From contig CAJNOL010000477.1 in the NCBI GenBank assembly GCA_905250125.1, forward strand, positions 47,564 to 111,563: a stretch of 64,000 nucleotides of DNA. The letters run 5' to 3'. Below the pieces are notes generated by a model. That model did not search any database. It worked only from the letters and a program-made list of their open reading frames with translations, and had not been told where the DNA came from. Origin of the DNA: Rotaria sordida. Its lineage: Eukaryota > Rotifera > Eurotatoria > Philodinida > Philodinidae. Shown piece by piece: positions 33,139 through 46,246 of the stretch (its first letter is position 1; every line of letters begins with the position of its first letter). A program made the translations under genes and the position numbers.

Positions 33139-34212
33139 TCATAATCTAATGATTATTAATGATGGAGATGAGTTATCTTCTAATACTTCGTATTCACTAG
33201 CACTTGATTTTAATGATAAAGCATTATGAACTTCAGATGATGATTTATCAAGTAGAGACTGAGGTCGTAATGACACATGATTATGATTTTCAATAGCATC
33301 TGGCAAATTATCATCGTCCAAATCTTTGTAATAACCAAGATATTCTGTACTGTCAATCTTACACTGATCTTGACTACTATTTCTATATAAAACGCCAGGA
33401 TAATGTTGATTAGTACTGTAACGACTTGTTTGACTTTCATGATTTCGTTGTTCCTGAGTATTATTCGTACTATTACGAATTATTGTATGTATTGGTATTG
33501 AAATAACAAGATTGTTTTTTGAAAAAGATTGATCTTCCTCTATTCTTGATTGATTATAATCTTCTATTATATTCGAATTCCTTTCGTGTTCATTTTCTTG
33601 ACGAATTTGACATAAAAAACAATCAATTATCCATCGCCAAGCATATGGATCATAATTTGGATCTTTTTTTAATTTATAACTAATACAATATTTCAAAATA
33701 ACTACTATTGTTAACAGAACAATAATAGCAACAAGTACATAAACAATAATAATTAATATTTTATTAATACGATTTGTTGTACTACATTTGTCAAATAAGA
33801 AATAATCATAAGATGATATATTATTTGTTATAGAATTAATTTCTTGATAGTTTAATGATTGTGAATAGAATATATTAATAATTGATCTATTTGATTGATT
33901 ATCAAAGAGAAGACAATATTGTTCGAAACATAATTCGCGGCATTCATTTGAAAAAAGTATTGTTTGTGAAGAATTATATGAAACAATATTATAACATTTA
34001 TTAATTTTTAAGATAATATAATTTTCTACTGAGTAGACAAATGATAGATCAAATTGAATAGGAATAAGTTGAATACATTTAATTTTTGATATAGATTCGA
34101 ATCCAATTGTTATATCAGTACAATGTTGAACAAGAAAATTTTTACATAAACTTACACATTGAGAAAACAATAAGATAAAGAAAATAGAAAATAATGAACT
34201 ATAAACATACAT
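33139..34212 (-). CDS. Single-exon type I membrane protein, unknown
   Basis: An intronless open frame. I start it at the internal ATG at 34212, because a clean signal peptide (MYVYSSLFSIFFILLFSQC) begins there; the frame stays open for another 20 codons upstream. From 34212 the protein has 357 residues. The ectodomain (about 24-150) has at least eight Cys and several N-x-S/T sites. One strong membrane helix spans 151-177 (ILIIIVYVLVAIIVLLTIVV). The cytoplasmic tail of about 180 residues is Ser/Asn/Gln-rich with several Tyr in acidic settings (STEYLGYYKDLDDD, SEYEVLED), the kind of context SH2 or PTB domains read after phosphorylation. I recognise no family. It could be a surface receptor or an adhesion protein. 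Confidence 0.75.
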   Translation of the reverse strand: MYVYSSLFSIFFILLFSQCVSLCKNFLVQHCTDITIGFESISKIKCIQLIPIQFDLSFVYSVENYIILKINKCYNIVSYNSSQTILFSNECRELCFEQYCLLFDNQSNRSIINIFYSQSLNYQEINSITNNISSYDYFLFDKCSTTNRINKILIIIVYVLVAIIVLLTIVVILKYCISYKLKKDPNYDPYAWRWIIDCFLCQIRQENEHERNSNIIEDYNQSRIEEDQSFSKNNLVISIPIHTIIRNSTNNTQEQRNHESQTSRYSTNQHYPGVLYRNSSQDQCKIDSTEYLGYYKDLDDDNLPDAIENHNHVSLRPQSLLDKSSSEVHNALSLKSSASEYEVLEDNSSPSLIIIRL

Positions 34213-34272
34213 CTTTATAATGAAAATGTTTGTATACGCTTCATTGCTCTTTCTTCTTGTGTTAATTAACAA

Positions 34273-36680
34273 ATGTAATTTTTTTTTGGTTAATGAAAAT
34301 CATGAGTTGCATTCAAATATAATTATTCGATGCTATCAAAACAAAATAAAATAACATATGATTTTTTTTAAGGATTGAAATATATCATTTGGATAGACAT
34401 TTAATGACAATCTAATAGTTTTTTTTTCAGTTAAATTAGTGGAAAATCTTATAAACATCAACATTATCGATTAATTCTGTAAGATAACATTTTGTTATAG
34501 TATTGGTATCATCAATAAATTTGTCAAGACAAATAAAATTCTTCTAATGTATAGCAACCAATATCGATTGGAAGTTTATGAATGATGTTAGATCATTTTG
34601 GAAAGATTAGAAAAATTTTCTCATTACAAAAAATTCGTAATTTATTAGTAACTGCTATCATTATTTATTATTGAAGGGTCGAATAATACAACTCATAGAA
34701 TTGATTGGAACATTTATATTCTATACTGCCTCCAATTAACATTGACATCAGTCTATAAAATTATACACTTGATCAGTTTTTAATTATTCATAAAAAACAG
34801 CTACGTGTTTTTTTCAACAAGCAAGAAAAATGCATGCATGATTTGTATATAGATGTAAATAATAATAATCATTTATTTTTAAATGATCTGCAATATAAAT
34901 AATTCTATTCTTTCAAGTCCTACATCCTGTTAGAATATCCCTTGCATGATATCAATATTTGTTGCATATGTGAACATTTCAATACTGTAAAACATGAATG
35001 CTAATGTGCGTTGTACTGTCAATTAAATGAAATTGTATTCTGTTTTGATATTAATATAAAGAATTATGACAAAAGAATATCGTTTAAATAGTTCCATATG
35101 TTAAAATTTATTCGAAAGAAAATTGATCCATTCTTGATAGGCCATTATCGCATTTAAACGTACTGAAACGGAAATGAATAGCTTCGATTGATAATGGTAC
35201 ATTTCTGTGAATCAAACAATCTATCAGCATAGTCTACATAGGCCAAGATGATTTCGATTTTTTAACTTTTTCCATGTTAATTGAATATCATAGTAAGATG
35301 TATTGTCAGTTTATGAATGTAAGTAACAATATTCTTTAGAACATGATAATTCCAAACAATTAAGAAAATAGAAGAGTTCTTTCGCACCACCGTTCAATAC
35401 TGACCATTTGAGCGTCTTACAGAAACCACTAGTAGAAACACCCAGAACAGGACAAGCTCGACATCTCAGTGCTAGCTTGTTCGATTTCAAAGAACGGTCT
35501 CGTAGTTATCGTTTTAGAAATGAATAGAAAATTTGAATCAATTATATACGGAGATGATTGTAAAGAATACATCTGTGACACAAAACACCGTGATACGACT
35601 CTTTAATCATTGACTATCATTAGATTTATTTTTCTTTGAGCCATTCTTTCTCACTTTTTATATACTAAATTTTCATTTGTCATACTTTATTTAGCAATGT
35701 GTTTCATTCTTATTAGTCTGTGCTTTGCGTCCGATATGTGGTATCAGTGAAATGTCATTTTTTTTCATGTTGTCCTTCCTGTACATGTCATCATATCAAA
35801 TATTTGACTGACAATTTATGTACTGTAACATGGTGTTGATAATGTCTGGCATCAGTATCGTCCCACATCGTCAATTATCAAGTGTATACATGGTTACTAA
35901 GATCATTGACGTTATAAACATATAGTCTGTGATCGTATACCAACAATGTCTGTCACGGTTTGTGGAGGACGGTGGTGCAAGTTTCTACCTCTATACTTTA
36001 ACACTCCTTTTTAGATCGTGTTTCACAATATCAATAAAATATTCATCTAAAAATCTAATCATGTATTTATAGGAATATTTCTAATTCAACAAGATTTATT
36101 TTCAAAATTTTCCCGCCGTTGAATGTGCTAGAAAGAATTCAGACAGTGATTCGAATAAAGAATATGATTTATAAAATGGATATAAGGAAATATAAATTAT
36201 TATCAGGTTTGCAAAGAGAGAGACTCCAAAAAACTAAAAAGCTACGTTTTCAGCCCCTAGAACAAGTAAATGTAATTTTGTTTAGACTACATAAAATAAT
36301 GTAGTAAATCATTTTCTACAAAATGAAACTTCTCCGAGTTCTCTGCGATGGATTTTAGCTGAGATACAAGTATCATACGAAATCCCGAGAGTCGTTTTTT
36401 CCAATTTCCTATAAAAAAATCATTTTTAATCTTCAATCAAATTGCTGTATGTCAGCTACAAAACGTCATAGAAAACTCAGCAATATCTCATTCTGTAGAT
36501 TATAAATTAATTAATTAATGAGCATATCATAAATGCAATGAAAAAAATCTTCGATAGATTAAATATAAAAAATTTCTTTTACACCCGTGAGCAAAAGTCT
36601 TTCCTCCCTATCTTTTTTAAATTTTCAATATTTGCTTTGTTTCTATTGTCGAACTAAGGTATAACACAGACATTTTTATT
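34273..36680. other. Intergenic, no gene supported
   Basis: About 2.4 kb, AT-rich. No exon, RNA gene or clear repeat recognised. The right 100 bp (from about 36580, ACACCCGTGAGCAAAAGTC) resembles a Tc1-family terminal sequence and probably belongs to the element that follows. Confidence 0.4.
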
Positions 36681-37523
36681 TTAATATGATATATAGTCAC
36701 CATTGGCTTCAATGAAGCACTGCACTCGTATTCCCATACTGTTGACCAATTTGACAGTCAAGTCAGGTGAGAGTGCTTTCCATGCCTCTCTTATTTCCTG
36801 TTCGAACTTTTTCTTTTTATTTATTGTATACGTCATTATGGACTAAACGTTATCAATTGAGTTTTGATCTGGTGACAGAGAGAGCCAAGGCGGAACCTGT
36901 ATTCGATTGTCGATCTTTCAGTCAATCGCTAGATGGGATCTTTATTTAAGATCATTATCTTTTTGAAGGATCTAGCTATAGCTTGACCTTCAGGAAACTG
37001 ACGATGAGCAATAAGCAGAAGTTCATTCTCATGTATGTGGTACATAAAGTCTCTTGTCAAATTATGTTTGATATTTCTGTGACACTTGGAAATTGTCAAA
37101 CTTTTCTTCCGCTATTGCCAAGTTTGAGAATCTTGCCATCGGTAAAAATTACGTTGTCCCAATTGAAATTTTGATGCTCGAGTCCAAATGAGTAGTTACT
37201 CACGATGTGTGTGTCTGTGAATAAAGGCTTTTTTAAAGGTGGACCATAACTTCCTCCATTTTCACGTAATCGATGGCTAATAGTACTTGGATCTATATTC
37301 ACATCGTCCTCTTTTAGAGTTTCTGAAATGTCGTTTGATGTAACATTCAGCTCATGTTTGAAAATATGAACAATCTTTTTATCTGTTGTCTTCGACGTGG
37401 CACGTAGTCACGTCTAGTCTATGGCAAATTCGACAGATCTTCATTTTGTTGCCATCTAGCAAGCCAATGCCGTACGGCTTTTGGTTCACACTCAATGTAC
37501 TTTGAAATAGCTTTATTTGACAT
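36681..37523 (-). pseudogene. Tc1-like transposase, decayed
   Basis: The minus strand, read across frameshifts and stops, carries the order of a Tc1/mariner transposase. A helix-turn-helix start (ATG at 37521-37523; MSNKAISKY, VRHWLARWQQ) is followed by a STISHRLRENG segment. NFNWDNVIFTDG comes next, around a catalytic Asp. The Tc1 hallmark PWLSLSPDQNSIDNV is in a shifted frame, and the C-terminal segment ends NGDYISY-stop. An early stop follows EDLSNLP. Such enzymes cut and paste DNA at TA sites; this copy cannot be active. A terminal-like sequence (CACCCGTGAGCAAAAGTC) at about 36582 suits one end; I could not find its partner. Confidence 0.8.
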
Positions 37524-37947
37524 TTTTATGTTTCAGAGGATGTAGCTTGAGAAACACAATCTCATAGTGTTGTGATAGAGATAGTAGCATGTTTAAAATT
37601 TTACGAAAGAATGATGAAAACACAATTCTCGATATCGATCTACATTTCGCATATCAACAATTGTTACATAAGATTGAATCATTGGAATCAGCAAATAAAA
37701 AGAAAGAAAAGGGAGAAGGACTATTATTTAGACCTGTATTTATGTTACACATCAGATTGATAATAAAAAGAAAGGAGGAAAGAACTATTGTCCATGGGTG
37801 CGTCTACTAAAAATGATCTATTTATCTAAATAACACCGGTTTTCGCTCGAATATATTTCCTCAGTGTTATACGTATATTTTAATAAATAGAAAAAAAAAG
37901 AATATGAAATAAAAAAGAACGAAAAAACAGCCAATGATATTCATCAT

Positions 37948-40900
37948 TTATTTGAGTGTGGCATATTGCGCGAGTTTTTCATGAATAGGTGGTTTAAATT
38001 TGATTTGAATAAATTTAAGAATATAAAGTGGTAAACATGAGACTACTGTAATAACTACAACACGCCATACGAAAGCCCATGATACAAGATATGCAAGATC
38101 AAAATAAGATTTAAAAATAACCAATGAAACAAAATAAGCAACAAGACTTAATAATTCACTGATAATCATTAATGGATGCCATGTTCGAATCTATTTTTAA
38201 CAAACAAAAAAATAACAATTAATATACTTCAGATAAGATTATAGTAACAAAAAATTCGTGTTAATATATCAAATTTCTCAAGATATTAGCTTTTATAATA
38301 GAATTATTGATCTTTAATCTCGAATAAAGATACCCACAGATAATATTACGTATCTGTTCAATAGATTATAACATGTCAATACAGTCTTTGAAAAACTTTT
38401 ACAGTTACAGTGGTTGCAAAAAGTTTTGCTATCAGGTAAAAAATATCTAAACTTTAACCTTTTGGTCTCATAGTTTAACGACAAATAGACCATGGCGAAG
38501 TCTGATCGCAAGGACTAATCGAGACTTGATCAGCCTTTATTCGAAGGAGACAGAAGGTCGACATAAATTTGTTCTGCAGACGAAGACATCTCAACATAAA
38601 AAATAAATCTCATGACATTAGATCCCTTATTCGATAACTCAATGCTGTCTCTATCACCAATAAAAATTTTATGTTAAACGGTTTTACTTTGCATGATTTG
38701 CGAAATATTCTTTGGATAACTTCCATATGAGAGTTGATGGAAATCGTCGAAAAGTGACCCATGTCTCCGGCTTATATTAACCATTTGCCTCGAATTTTTC
38801 TCCAATAAGTGCCATACTCTAATCAAATATTCTCTGAAAATTTCATGATCGCTGTCACCAATGGAAAAGAGATCCATGCTGAAACGATCCCAAACAATGG
38901 AGGCTTCCTTACGTCTCAAAATTACAGTAAATTGGAGTAATCCAATCCGTGATATAATATAGATATGCGAATCTTTATTCGTTGATAAGACAATTGTGGT
39001 TAACATAGTTAAATAGTTGGAAACTAGAAAAGTGTCGAAAAAGCCTTGGTTGGGTCCTAGGAAAAAAACAGTGTTTTCATCATAAATTCTTTGCATGAAG
39101 CCCTATCGAGCTCATGTTGCTGTTTGCGATTGGAGTTTACCAAGCTCTATTTGTCGTCAAAATGTCGGGCTAAATGATTGAAGTTTATGCACTTTTTATC
39201 TGTTAGCGAGACTTCTTGCAACTACTGTAAACTCATTCATTTTCGCTTATGAAGAAACCTTGCAATGTGATAAATCATTTTTAAAGGAGAACTTATCTTA
39301 TATAGACTAGAAAAGATCTAGAATGATTCTTGCTCATGAGTCTTTCTTTTCCATTTATAAACTTTTTACTACATTATTGACTTGTACTGAGATACTAGAC
39401 GCAAAATCGAAAGAACGTATTCTAATCTGAATTTTTGCTCATCCGTAGGTCGGGTAAAACTGAGAATGTACCAAAAGTTTCAGCGAAAGTGAATGTTGTA
39501 CAACCGAGATAACGAACTTTTATAAAACGTCTATATGTTACAAATGGTCTAAAAAAGTCAGCCATCTCGGAAAACCTTTGTTTTTGTGTCGAGACTACGT
39601 GCATTATGGAGATCCAAATGAGTTATGAATATTTTGAAAGAAGTTCGTGCCCTTAAGCTGAGTGCTATGGAAATACTACATTTTAACAGTATTTTTTAAA
39701 GAAATGCCGAAGTCTTCCTGAAGAACACCAGAAAAACTGATTTTTGAATTTCGACTTAAAAATTTTCATACATACAGGCTTTACCAAGAGTAGTTTATTA
39801 TGAAAGTGTTAGATTTTTTGATTTGCTTCTGTCCTGAAATAAGAACATCAAATCTGCTAGTTTACATGAGTAATATAAGAGACACGTATTTACCACAGTT
39901 GTCTTATGATAAGAACAGTCACAAAATCTGAAACTTTCGTAATAGCCTATCTCTATGCAAAGTTTCAAATCGAAATTTAAAAATCAGTTTTTCTCGTGTT
40001 TAGAGTATTCATAACTCATTTGAGTATACATAATGTACATAGTCTTGACTCAAAAGCAATTCAACAGCTGAAAGACTTTTCTCATTAGTATCATCAGATG
40101 TACTAATGAACAAATATTTAAATCAAAATAAGTTTCTTTGATTTCTACTCTAGTGCCTCATTTAGACATGAGCGGGACCAAGATCATCTTATCCATATCT
40201 AGTCTTATTACAAGTCAGCAACACAGTAAAATGTTTCTAACTGGAGAAGAAAAACTCACAGATATGAATCATTCTACACTTTTTAGGGTCTGCATCACAT
40301 AGATTCAACTCTAAAAGCGATTTATCACTTCGTGAAGTGTCTTTATTAGTTATTTTGTGTTAATAATGAAAATCTCAAAGATTTTGTTTCTTAAATTTCC
40401 TCACAATACTGTAGTACGTACTGTAATTGCAATCATAAGTAATTCTGTAAGAATTAATGAAGTAAATGTAATAGAAACAATATGAGTCCAATCCTCATCA
40501 AATATAAGAAATGAGCCATACACAATCGCACCACCTTGATAACATGAAATAAAAACCCAAAGGAAAAATGTTTTAAATGATAAATTTCTTCCTTTAGATA
40601 ATTCTTTATATAATTCTGGATAAAGTAATGCGATTTCTTCAGGTACATCTTTATCTAATACAAGTGAAAAAACAGGAAGCATTGTATATACTGTTCCATA
40701 ACCAACAAGTAAAAATGATGGATACATTGATATAGTAGCAAAATAAAATATTGAAGAAAATATTGCTTGCATAACAGTTAATATTATACCACGATGAATA
40801 ATAAATTGTGATAAAGCTGCTGCACGCTTATAATTATAACGACCATGAATAAATAATAAACGAGATAAATAAGAAAATTGATTAATGGAAAAATCAGCTG

Positions 40901-43900
40901 CTAAAGATGCTTGTTTACCTGAAAAAAATTATTCAGAATTAAATCATTTATATGTTAAATCAGAAAGAAAGTTCATGTAGAACTAAGCCAAAATCTAACT
41001 GATAATCAATACTCAACAGAATTTGATAATATGTACAACGTTGGATAGGGAACCCTGTTCCTTACAATTCTATATATATCGGTTCTTGGACTAAAACCTT
41101 AAAGTTGCGTTTCGCAAACAAAAATCGTATAATTTTCAAATATCAAATATTGATACTTCTTATGTTGAACATGATTATTAATGTAGAACGAAGTTAACTT
41201 CCTTCTCATTCCACAGATCAATAAAGGATAAACAATAGTACATTACTAATAATACCAATTTATTTCATTCAGTAAGATTAAGTTTGAAAAATAATATTTA
41301 TTTAAAGAAAAAATATAATTTACCTTCTTTTCCAACTATTCCAATACCAACATGAGCACTTTGAATCATACTAACATCATTCCCTCCATCACCAATTGCA
41401 CAAACTCGAACTCTATTATCACCATATTTTTTTAATAAATTAGCAACAGTTGCTTTTTGTGTTGGTGAACAACGACAAACAACAATCGATGGACTTTGAA
41501 TTATTAATTCCATAAAATCTTTTTCATAAAAAGATAAACATATTTGTAATGCATCACCTGTAATAATTAAACAAGCATCTATTTTACGTTTAAATATATT
41601 TATTTCTTGTAAACATTCTTCTCGTGTTGTTACTTGTTGAATTATATATATATCATCATTACGTCTAATTAATTTAGAACTTTTAGCAATACATGTTGCT
41701 GTTTCTAATTTATCACCTGTTAACATCCAAATTTTAATTCCACCTTTATGTAAAGTTTCTAATGTATGTCGAACATCTTCTTGTAATTGATCTTCAACAC
41801 CAGAAATACATAATAATTCCATATCATGTTCTAATGTTTCAATAACTTCATTGACACAACGAATACGATTAATTGTTTGTAAACGTGCTTTTAATAAACG
41901 CTGTTGAAATACTTGATATTGTTCATTAGTTAAATATTTTTTAGCAACAACTAATGTACGTAAGCCCTCACGAGCCATATTTGAACATTCTTCATGTAAC
42001 CAATCATTATATTGAACAATATTTTGCATAACTGTATCAGCACCTTTTAAATAAAATATAATTTCATTTGTTTGTTCATCACGTAGAATAATTCCCATTC
42101 GTTTTGTTTCAGGTGTAAATGGAAATAATTCTAATATTTCATAATGAAATAATTGTTGAGTAGAATTTAATTTTAATATTATAGATTTTAGACTACGTTG
42201 AACAAGAGTTAGACCAACTTGTTCAGTCCATTGAACAATAGCTATTTCATCAGGACTTGATGCTTGATAAGAAACAACTATAAAACAAATAGAAAGATAA
42301 ATTCAATTCATTTAGCCATACGAAAATTTATTCCGAGATTTATCATGCATGGTTAGAGAATTAACTTGTGTTATTAACATTTAAATACCAAAAAAAAAAT
42401 AGAAACTTTTTCCCTACGTTAGTATAGTTGTAAATAGCGAAAAATTAATTAGGTACAATATTTACTTTTTGGAGAGTCTAAAAACGAATTAGATTAGTGA
42501 AAAAGAAGATATATGTCTCAATTCTAAAACCAATTAAGTCTTGGGTAAAATTATTTTGATCTTTTTTCTATCTTAACTCTTTCAGGACGGGATTATTTTT
42601 TGAAAAAAGACAACAGAAAAACAAGATTTCAATAATCAACTGATTCTATTTTTCATTCGAATTTATGAAGGATTTCCTGATCCTCTTTTTAAACGGCTTC
42701 TGATTCTCAAAGACAGTATGACTGATCCAGGTGGAATTCTTACCCAAGACAGAGCACCACCAACAAGGAGAAATATATTTGAAGAAAAAAGTTTAAAGCC
42801 GATTTTTACTGGCAAACTCTAGTTTTCAATAGGACCGCATTTGACTTTTCCGATCGGGCTGAAATTTTTACCACTAAGAGAAAATCGGCCATTTTCGATT
42901 TTGAGTTTCCTACTGGGGTTTACAGGATACTGAAAACCAAGACTCTGGTTTCGGCTCCTAAATCTTTACATATTTCTCTCATAAAAAAGTGAAAGTTGGG
43001 TGTCGATGTGAGTCTTCTCTTAGGTAACATTCACACCCATTTTCTACTTCTGTTCTTTTGTTATTGCTGCTTATTTCTAATTGAATAATATTTCTACTAT
43101 TCGTATAATTATTAAGTTATTTATCATTTTATTGTTAATTTCTAAATTTTAATTCAATAAATTTATGTATTTTACTTGTAATCAATAGGGATCCAATTCG
43201 ATGCTTATGGGGAACAACTGTCTGGGATGCACCACTCGTGTATTCGGTACGACTCTATGGAAAACCAGAGTTACCCAGTACAAATCCACTTCAAAATTTT
43301 GTCCTAGAACAAGTGTCTCCTTATTTTTGATGCTCTATCTATGTTAAAAATGTCAGCTTAATCTGTTGTACTCTTTGTAATCCAAAGTATGATAGTCTCG
43401 AAAACAATGTGCAACACATTAGCCTATATTGCAATCTGAACATTCGTATCTAGTACGAGATTGCTTTTTTTGATTGTTTGCCCGTCGTGCTAAGGCAATA
43501 CTTCGTCGTTTTCCTTCGCTGATTAGTGATGGAAAATGATGAGCCGTCAGTCACAGCGATTTGTCAATAGAAGGCCAACCTCTTCTTGGATTCTATTGAC
43601 TACCATATTTATCAAAGATCTGTGCATTACTTGCAGGCGAAAATCGGTGAACTCAAAAATGGGACATAATCAAGGTACCAACATTCAACATATATAACTA
43701 CAATGAGTATACTCTAACACATACGCAACTATTTCCAATCGTCAATAGCAATATACTTGTCTCTATTAAAAAAACCAACTATTCAAAATCGATTAACCTG
43801 CTGATGGTAATAGTTCTATATAATCTGATCCAGTCGTTGTATTTACTGATGTAACACCTGTCATTGGTGTATCTGGTGGTGTATGATGTTCATCATCACG

Positions 43901-46246
43901 TTTTGCGGATGCATCTAATGATGTTGATGCTGGCTCATCGTATACTGGTGTTACATTATGACATAAAGCTAATGCTTTAATAGCTTCCAAAGCTTTTTTT
44001 GTATCTGTCTTTTTCACACTTTTACGTGTTCCACCGAATGATGATGTTGATGGAACGATCGGCTCTTGACTTTCTTGTGTTGATGTAGTAGTTTTTGCAT
44101 ATTCTGTTTCAACTAACTTTAATATTTCCATTTGATTTTCACTTGTATATGAATCTGTTCCTAGACTTAAACGTTTAAATGTCATTAAATTTTGTGTTAA
44201 TGTTCCCGTTTTATCTGTTAGAATATAACCAATACGACCTAATTCTTCTGGAATAGCACTTGTACGTACAATTGAACCAGAAATATTTTTATCTTGTTGA
44301 ATAAACCAAGAATAAGCTATTTTACTTAAATCAAGATTAACACGCAGACTAATTGGTATCATATAAGAAAAAAGAAGAATAAAACGAATTAAATGATGAA
44401 ACCATGGTCCATAAAAACCTTTTGATGCAACCATAATGACTGATAAAATAAATGATCCAATAAATAATATTTTTGTTAATGTATTTATTTCTTCATCAAC
44501 TAAACCAAATTTTGATTGTGGTTTATTTGTATTCATAACCATACGTGTATCTGAACCCGTATAAATAACACAACATATAGCATCACCAGTTGCCATAACT
44601 GTCCCAGACCAAAGAACATTTTCAACAGTTAATGGTTCATCATTTTTCCATGATATAACACCATTAAAATCATGGATATTTAAACAAGGTGGTTCAGCAT
44701 GAATTTTTCCTGTATGAGTTCTATCAGATATTAAAATAGAAATATCATCAAGAGATTGTATGGGAGGAGGAGCAATACGTAATTTCCAATCGGTTTCACC
44801 ATCAAGTTGATCCGTACGAATAAAACAAGTACCTAGAATAATATGTTCAAAAAAACAATTCCTATTTGTCTAATTTGTTTTTCGAATTTTCTGTGAAAAA
44901 ATGATGAAATCTTTCTACTCAACTTTCAAAAAAAGTGTCCTAGACGATTCTTATGCTAATATATTATGTATCATTCGATGCTGGCTCCAAGTATAAAGTT
45001 AGTCTTCAATAAAAACCTTTCTATATCGCGAAAAATGAGTTTACACCTTGAAAATTGAGAATTTTCTAGAAAACCTATAGATCAGCTCTGGAACACTTAC
45101 GCTAACACTTTATCGGTGGAGGAACATTCTGTGGAAGTTTTATCTAATTTCGAATTGTGGCAAAAATAGTACAAGCTCATTATATTGAACACATATTTCC
45201 GCAAAAAGTATTCGACGTTAATGAAAAATGACTTTTTTCGAATCCTCAAACAGGTAAAAGCGAAAGGGTTTTTCACCAAGCATGCGATTTCAGATTATAT
45301 TTATGATCATAAACTGTATAAAATGATAGTATATAGCATTGTTTTTTGGCCATCTCGGCACCTGTAATCATCATCCTGCGTTTCATTAGTACAGTTATCT
45401 TAAATTTATGTATGAAATTTGTATGATGTGTAACTGTTCTCAAGGTCGATGATTCCAGTGCCCTGTTTCGTGGATTTCTGGCTGGAAAAGTCTGGAACTC
45501 GGAAGCACGAATCTGATTTTTCTATTTTCCAGTCCGTGTTTCTTGGCCTAAGTTGATCAAACCATTCGAGAATATTTTGTTTACACGCTTTGCAACATAC
45601 GATTTATCACAGATTAGATTTTTTTTTCATTTCTACATGATATCTGCGAAGACAAATCAATTTAATATATGTTTTACAAAGATTAAGCAATGAAAAATCT
45701 TAATTCGATTTCTATAATATTCATATTGAACTTTTCATTTCATTTACCTGACTTATCCGATGTGTGTAAAAGTACTACATCAGCAGGTATACGTTGATTT
45801 TTGTGTATTATAATAACATCCGATACTTCTAATTCTGAACTAAATATTTCTTCTTTTCGTCCATTTTCATTCAATAATGTATATTTTTGAGAATTGATTT
45901 CTCTATCACGATATGCACGTTTTATGTCATCATATGCTTCACGTAACATAGTTACACATACAACAAAACCTAATGGAGCCCAATATGTATATAAATAACC
46001 AATACGAAATGCAGGGATAAATTGTGTACATGCCATAATAAGAAAATAAAGATTAAAAAAAGTACGAAATTGTTCAAAAAGAACAAGTGGAATAAATGTT
46101 ATTATATTATATTTTTGATTACGAATAACATTTTTTGGATACCAAGTAGAATTTAAATCACGTCGACCAATTAAAATATCACGTGGTTTAGTTTTATGTG
46201 CTTTACTACGAAATTTTGAGATAATAGATGAAAATGATATACCCAT
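37948..46246 (-). CDS. P4-ATPase phospholipid flippase, ATP9/Neo1 type
   Basis: Five exons, 46246-45748, 44832-43798, 42277-41324, 40918-40422 and 38190-37948, splice in frame to 1,075 residues, the usual length for ATP9A/B. P4-ATPases move phospholipids to the cytoplasmic leaflet. The ATP9/Neo1 branch works in Golgi and endosomes without a CDC50 partner. Seen in order: the N-terminal [18 protein letters not shown] block, an actuator DGETDWKLR, the P4 signature PISLRVNLD in the fourth helix, the phosphorylation site DKTGT (Asp near residue 376), an acidic Ser/Thr-rich loop, KGADTVM and [14 protein letters not shown] in the nucleotide domain, [16 protein letters not shown], and the C-terminal helices ending [15 protein letters not shown] sequence. 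The last exon restores [10 protein letters not shown] across the junction. Introns of 913, 1,520, 405 and 2,231 bp carry repeats. No broken motif. Confidence 0.95.
38405..39229. mobile_element. Tc1/mariner-like element in an ATP9 intron
   Basis: The left end TACAGTGGTTGCAAAAAGTT and the reversed right end TACAGTAGTTGCAAGAAGTC continue as inverted repeats for about 85 bp (through AAACTTTAA, ACGACAAATAGA). The 825-bp body has one 140-codon minus-strand open frame (38674-39096) that could be a transposase remnant, but it shows no clear DDE motif. TACAGT ends and TA context fit Tc1/mariner. The small element at 9889-10026 has the same ends. Confidence 0.7.
39599..40039. repeat. Foldback element, ATGAGTTATGAATA family
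   Basis: The left arm has CAAATGAGTTATGAATATTT and the reversed right arm CAAATGAGTTATGAATACTC. The inner region contains AAGTTTCAAATCGAAATT, shared with the element at 58048-58382 (AAGTTTCAAATTGAAATT), so the two are relatives. Lies in the same ATP9 intron as the Tc1-like element. Confidence 0.6.
42278..43797. other. Large ATP9 intron with coding-like debris
   Basis: A 1,520-bp intron on the minus strand. On the plus strand, about 43190-43329 reads as uninterrupted protein-like sequence ([19 protein letters not shown]) to a stop. Short open stretches follow at 43364-43450 ([11 protein letters not shown]) and 43525-43660. A weak inverted pair (GAGAAATAT...) spans about 42769-42980. Probably remains of an inserted element. 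Confidence 0.4.

Noticed and set aside
37589..37810. Plus-strand frame that opens with a helix-like, coding-looking segment of about 40 residues
   Set aside because: Too short, becomes Lys/Glu low complexity, and lies beside the Tc1 relic and the ATP9 3' end without splice context; possibly a gene fragment, not supported.
45097..45367. Possible protease-like words (GGGTFCGSF) in the first ATP9 intron
   Set aside because: The frame is broken within a few codons and none of the flanking protease sequence is present.
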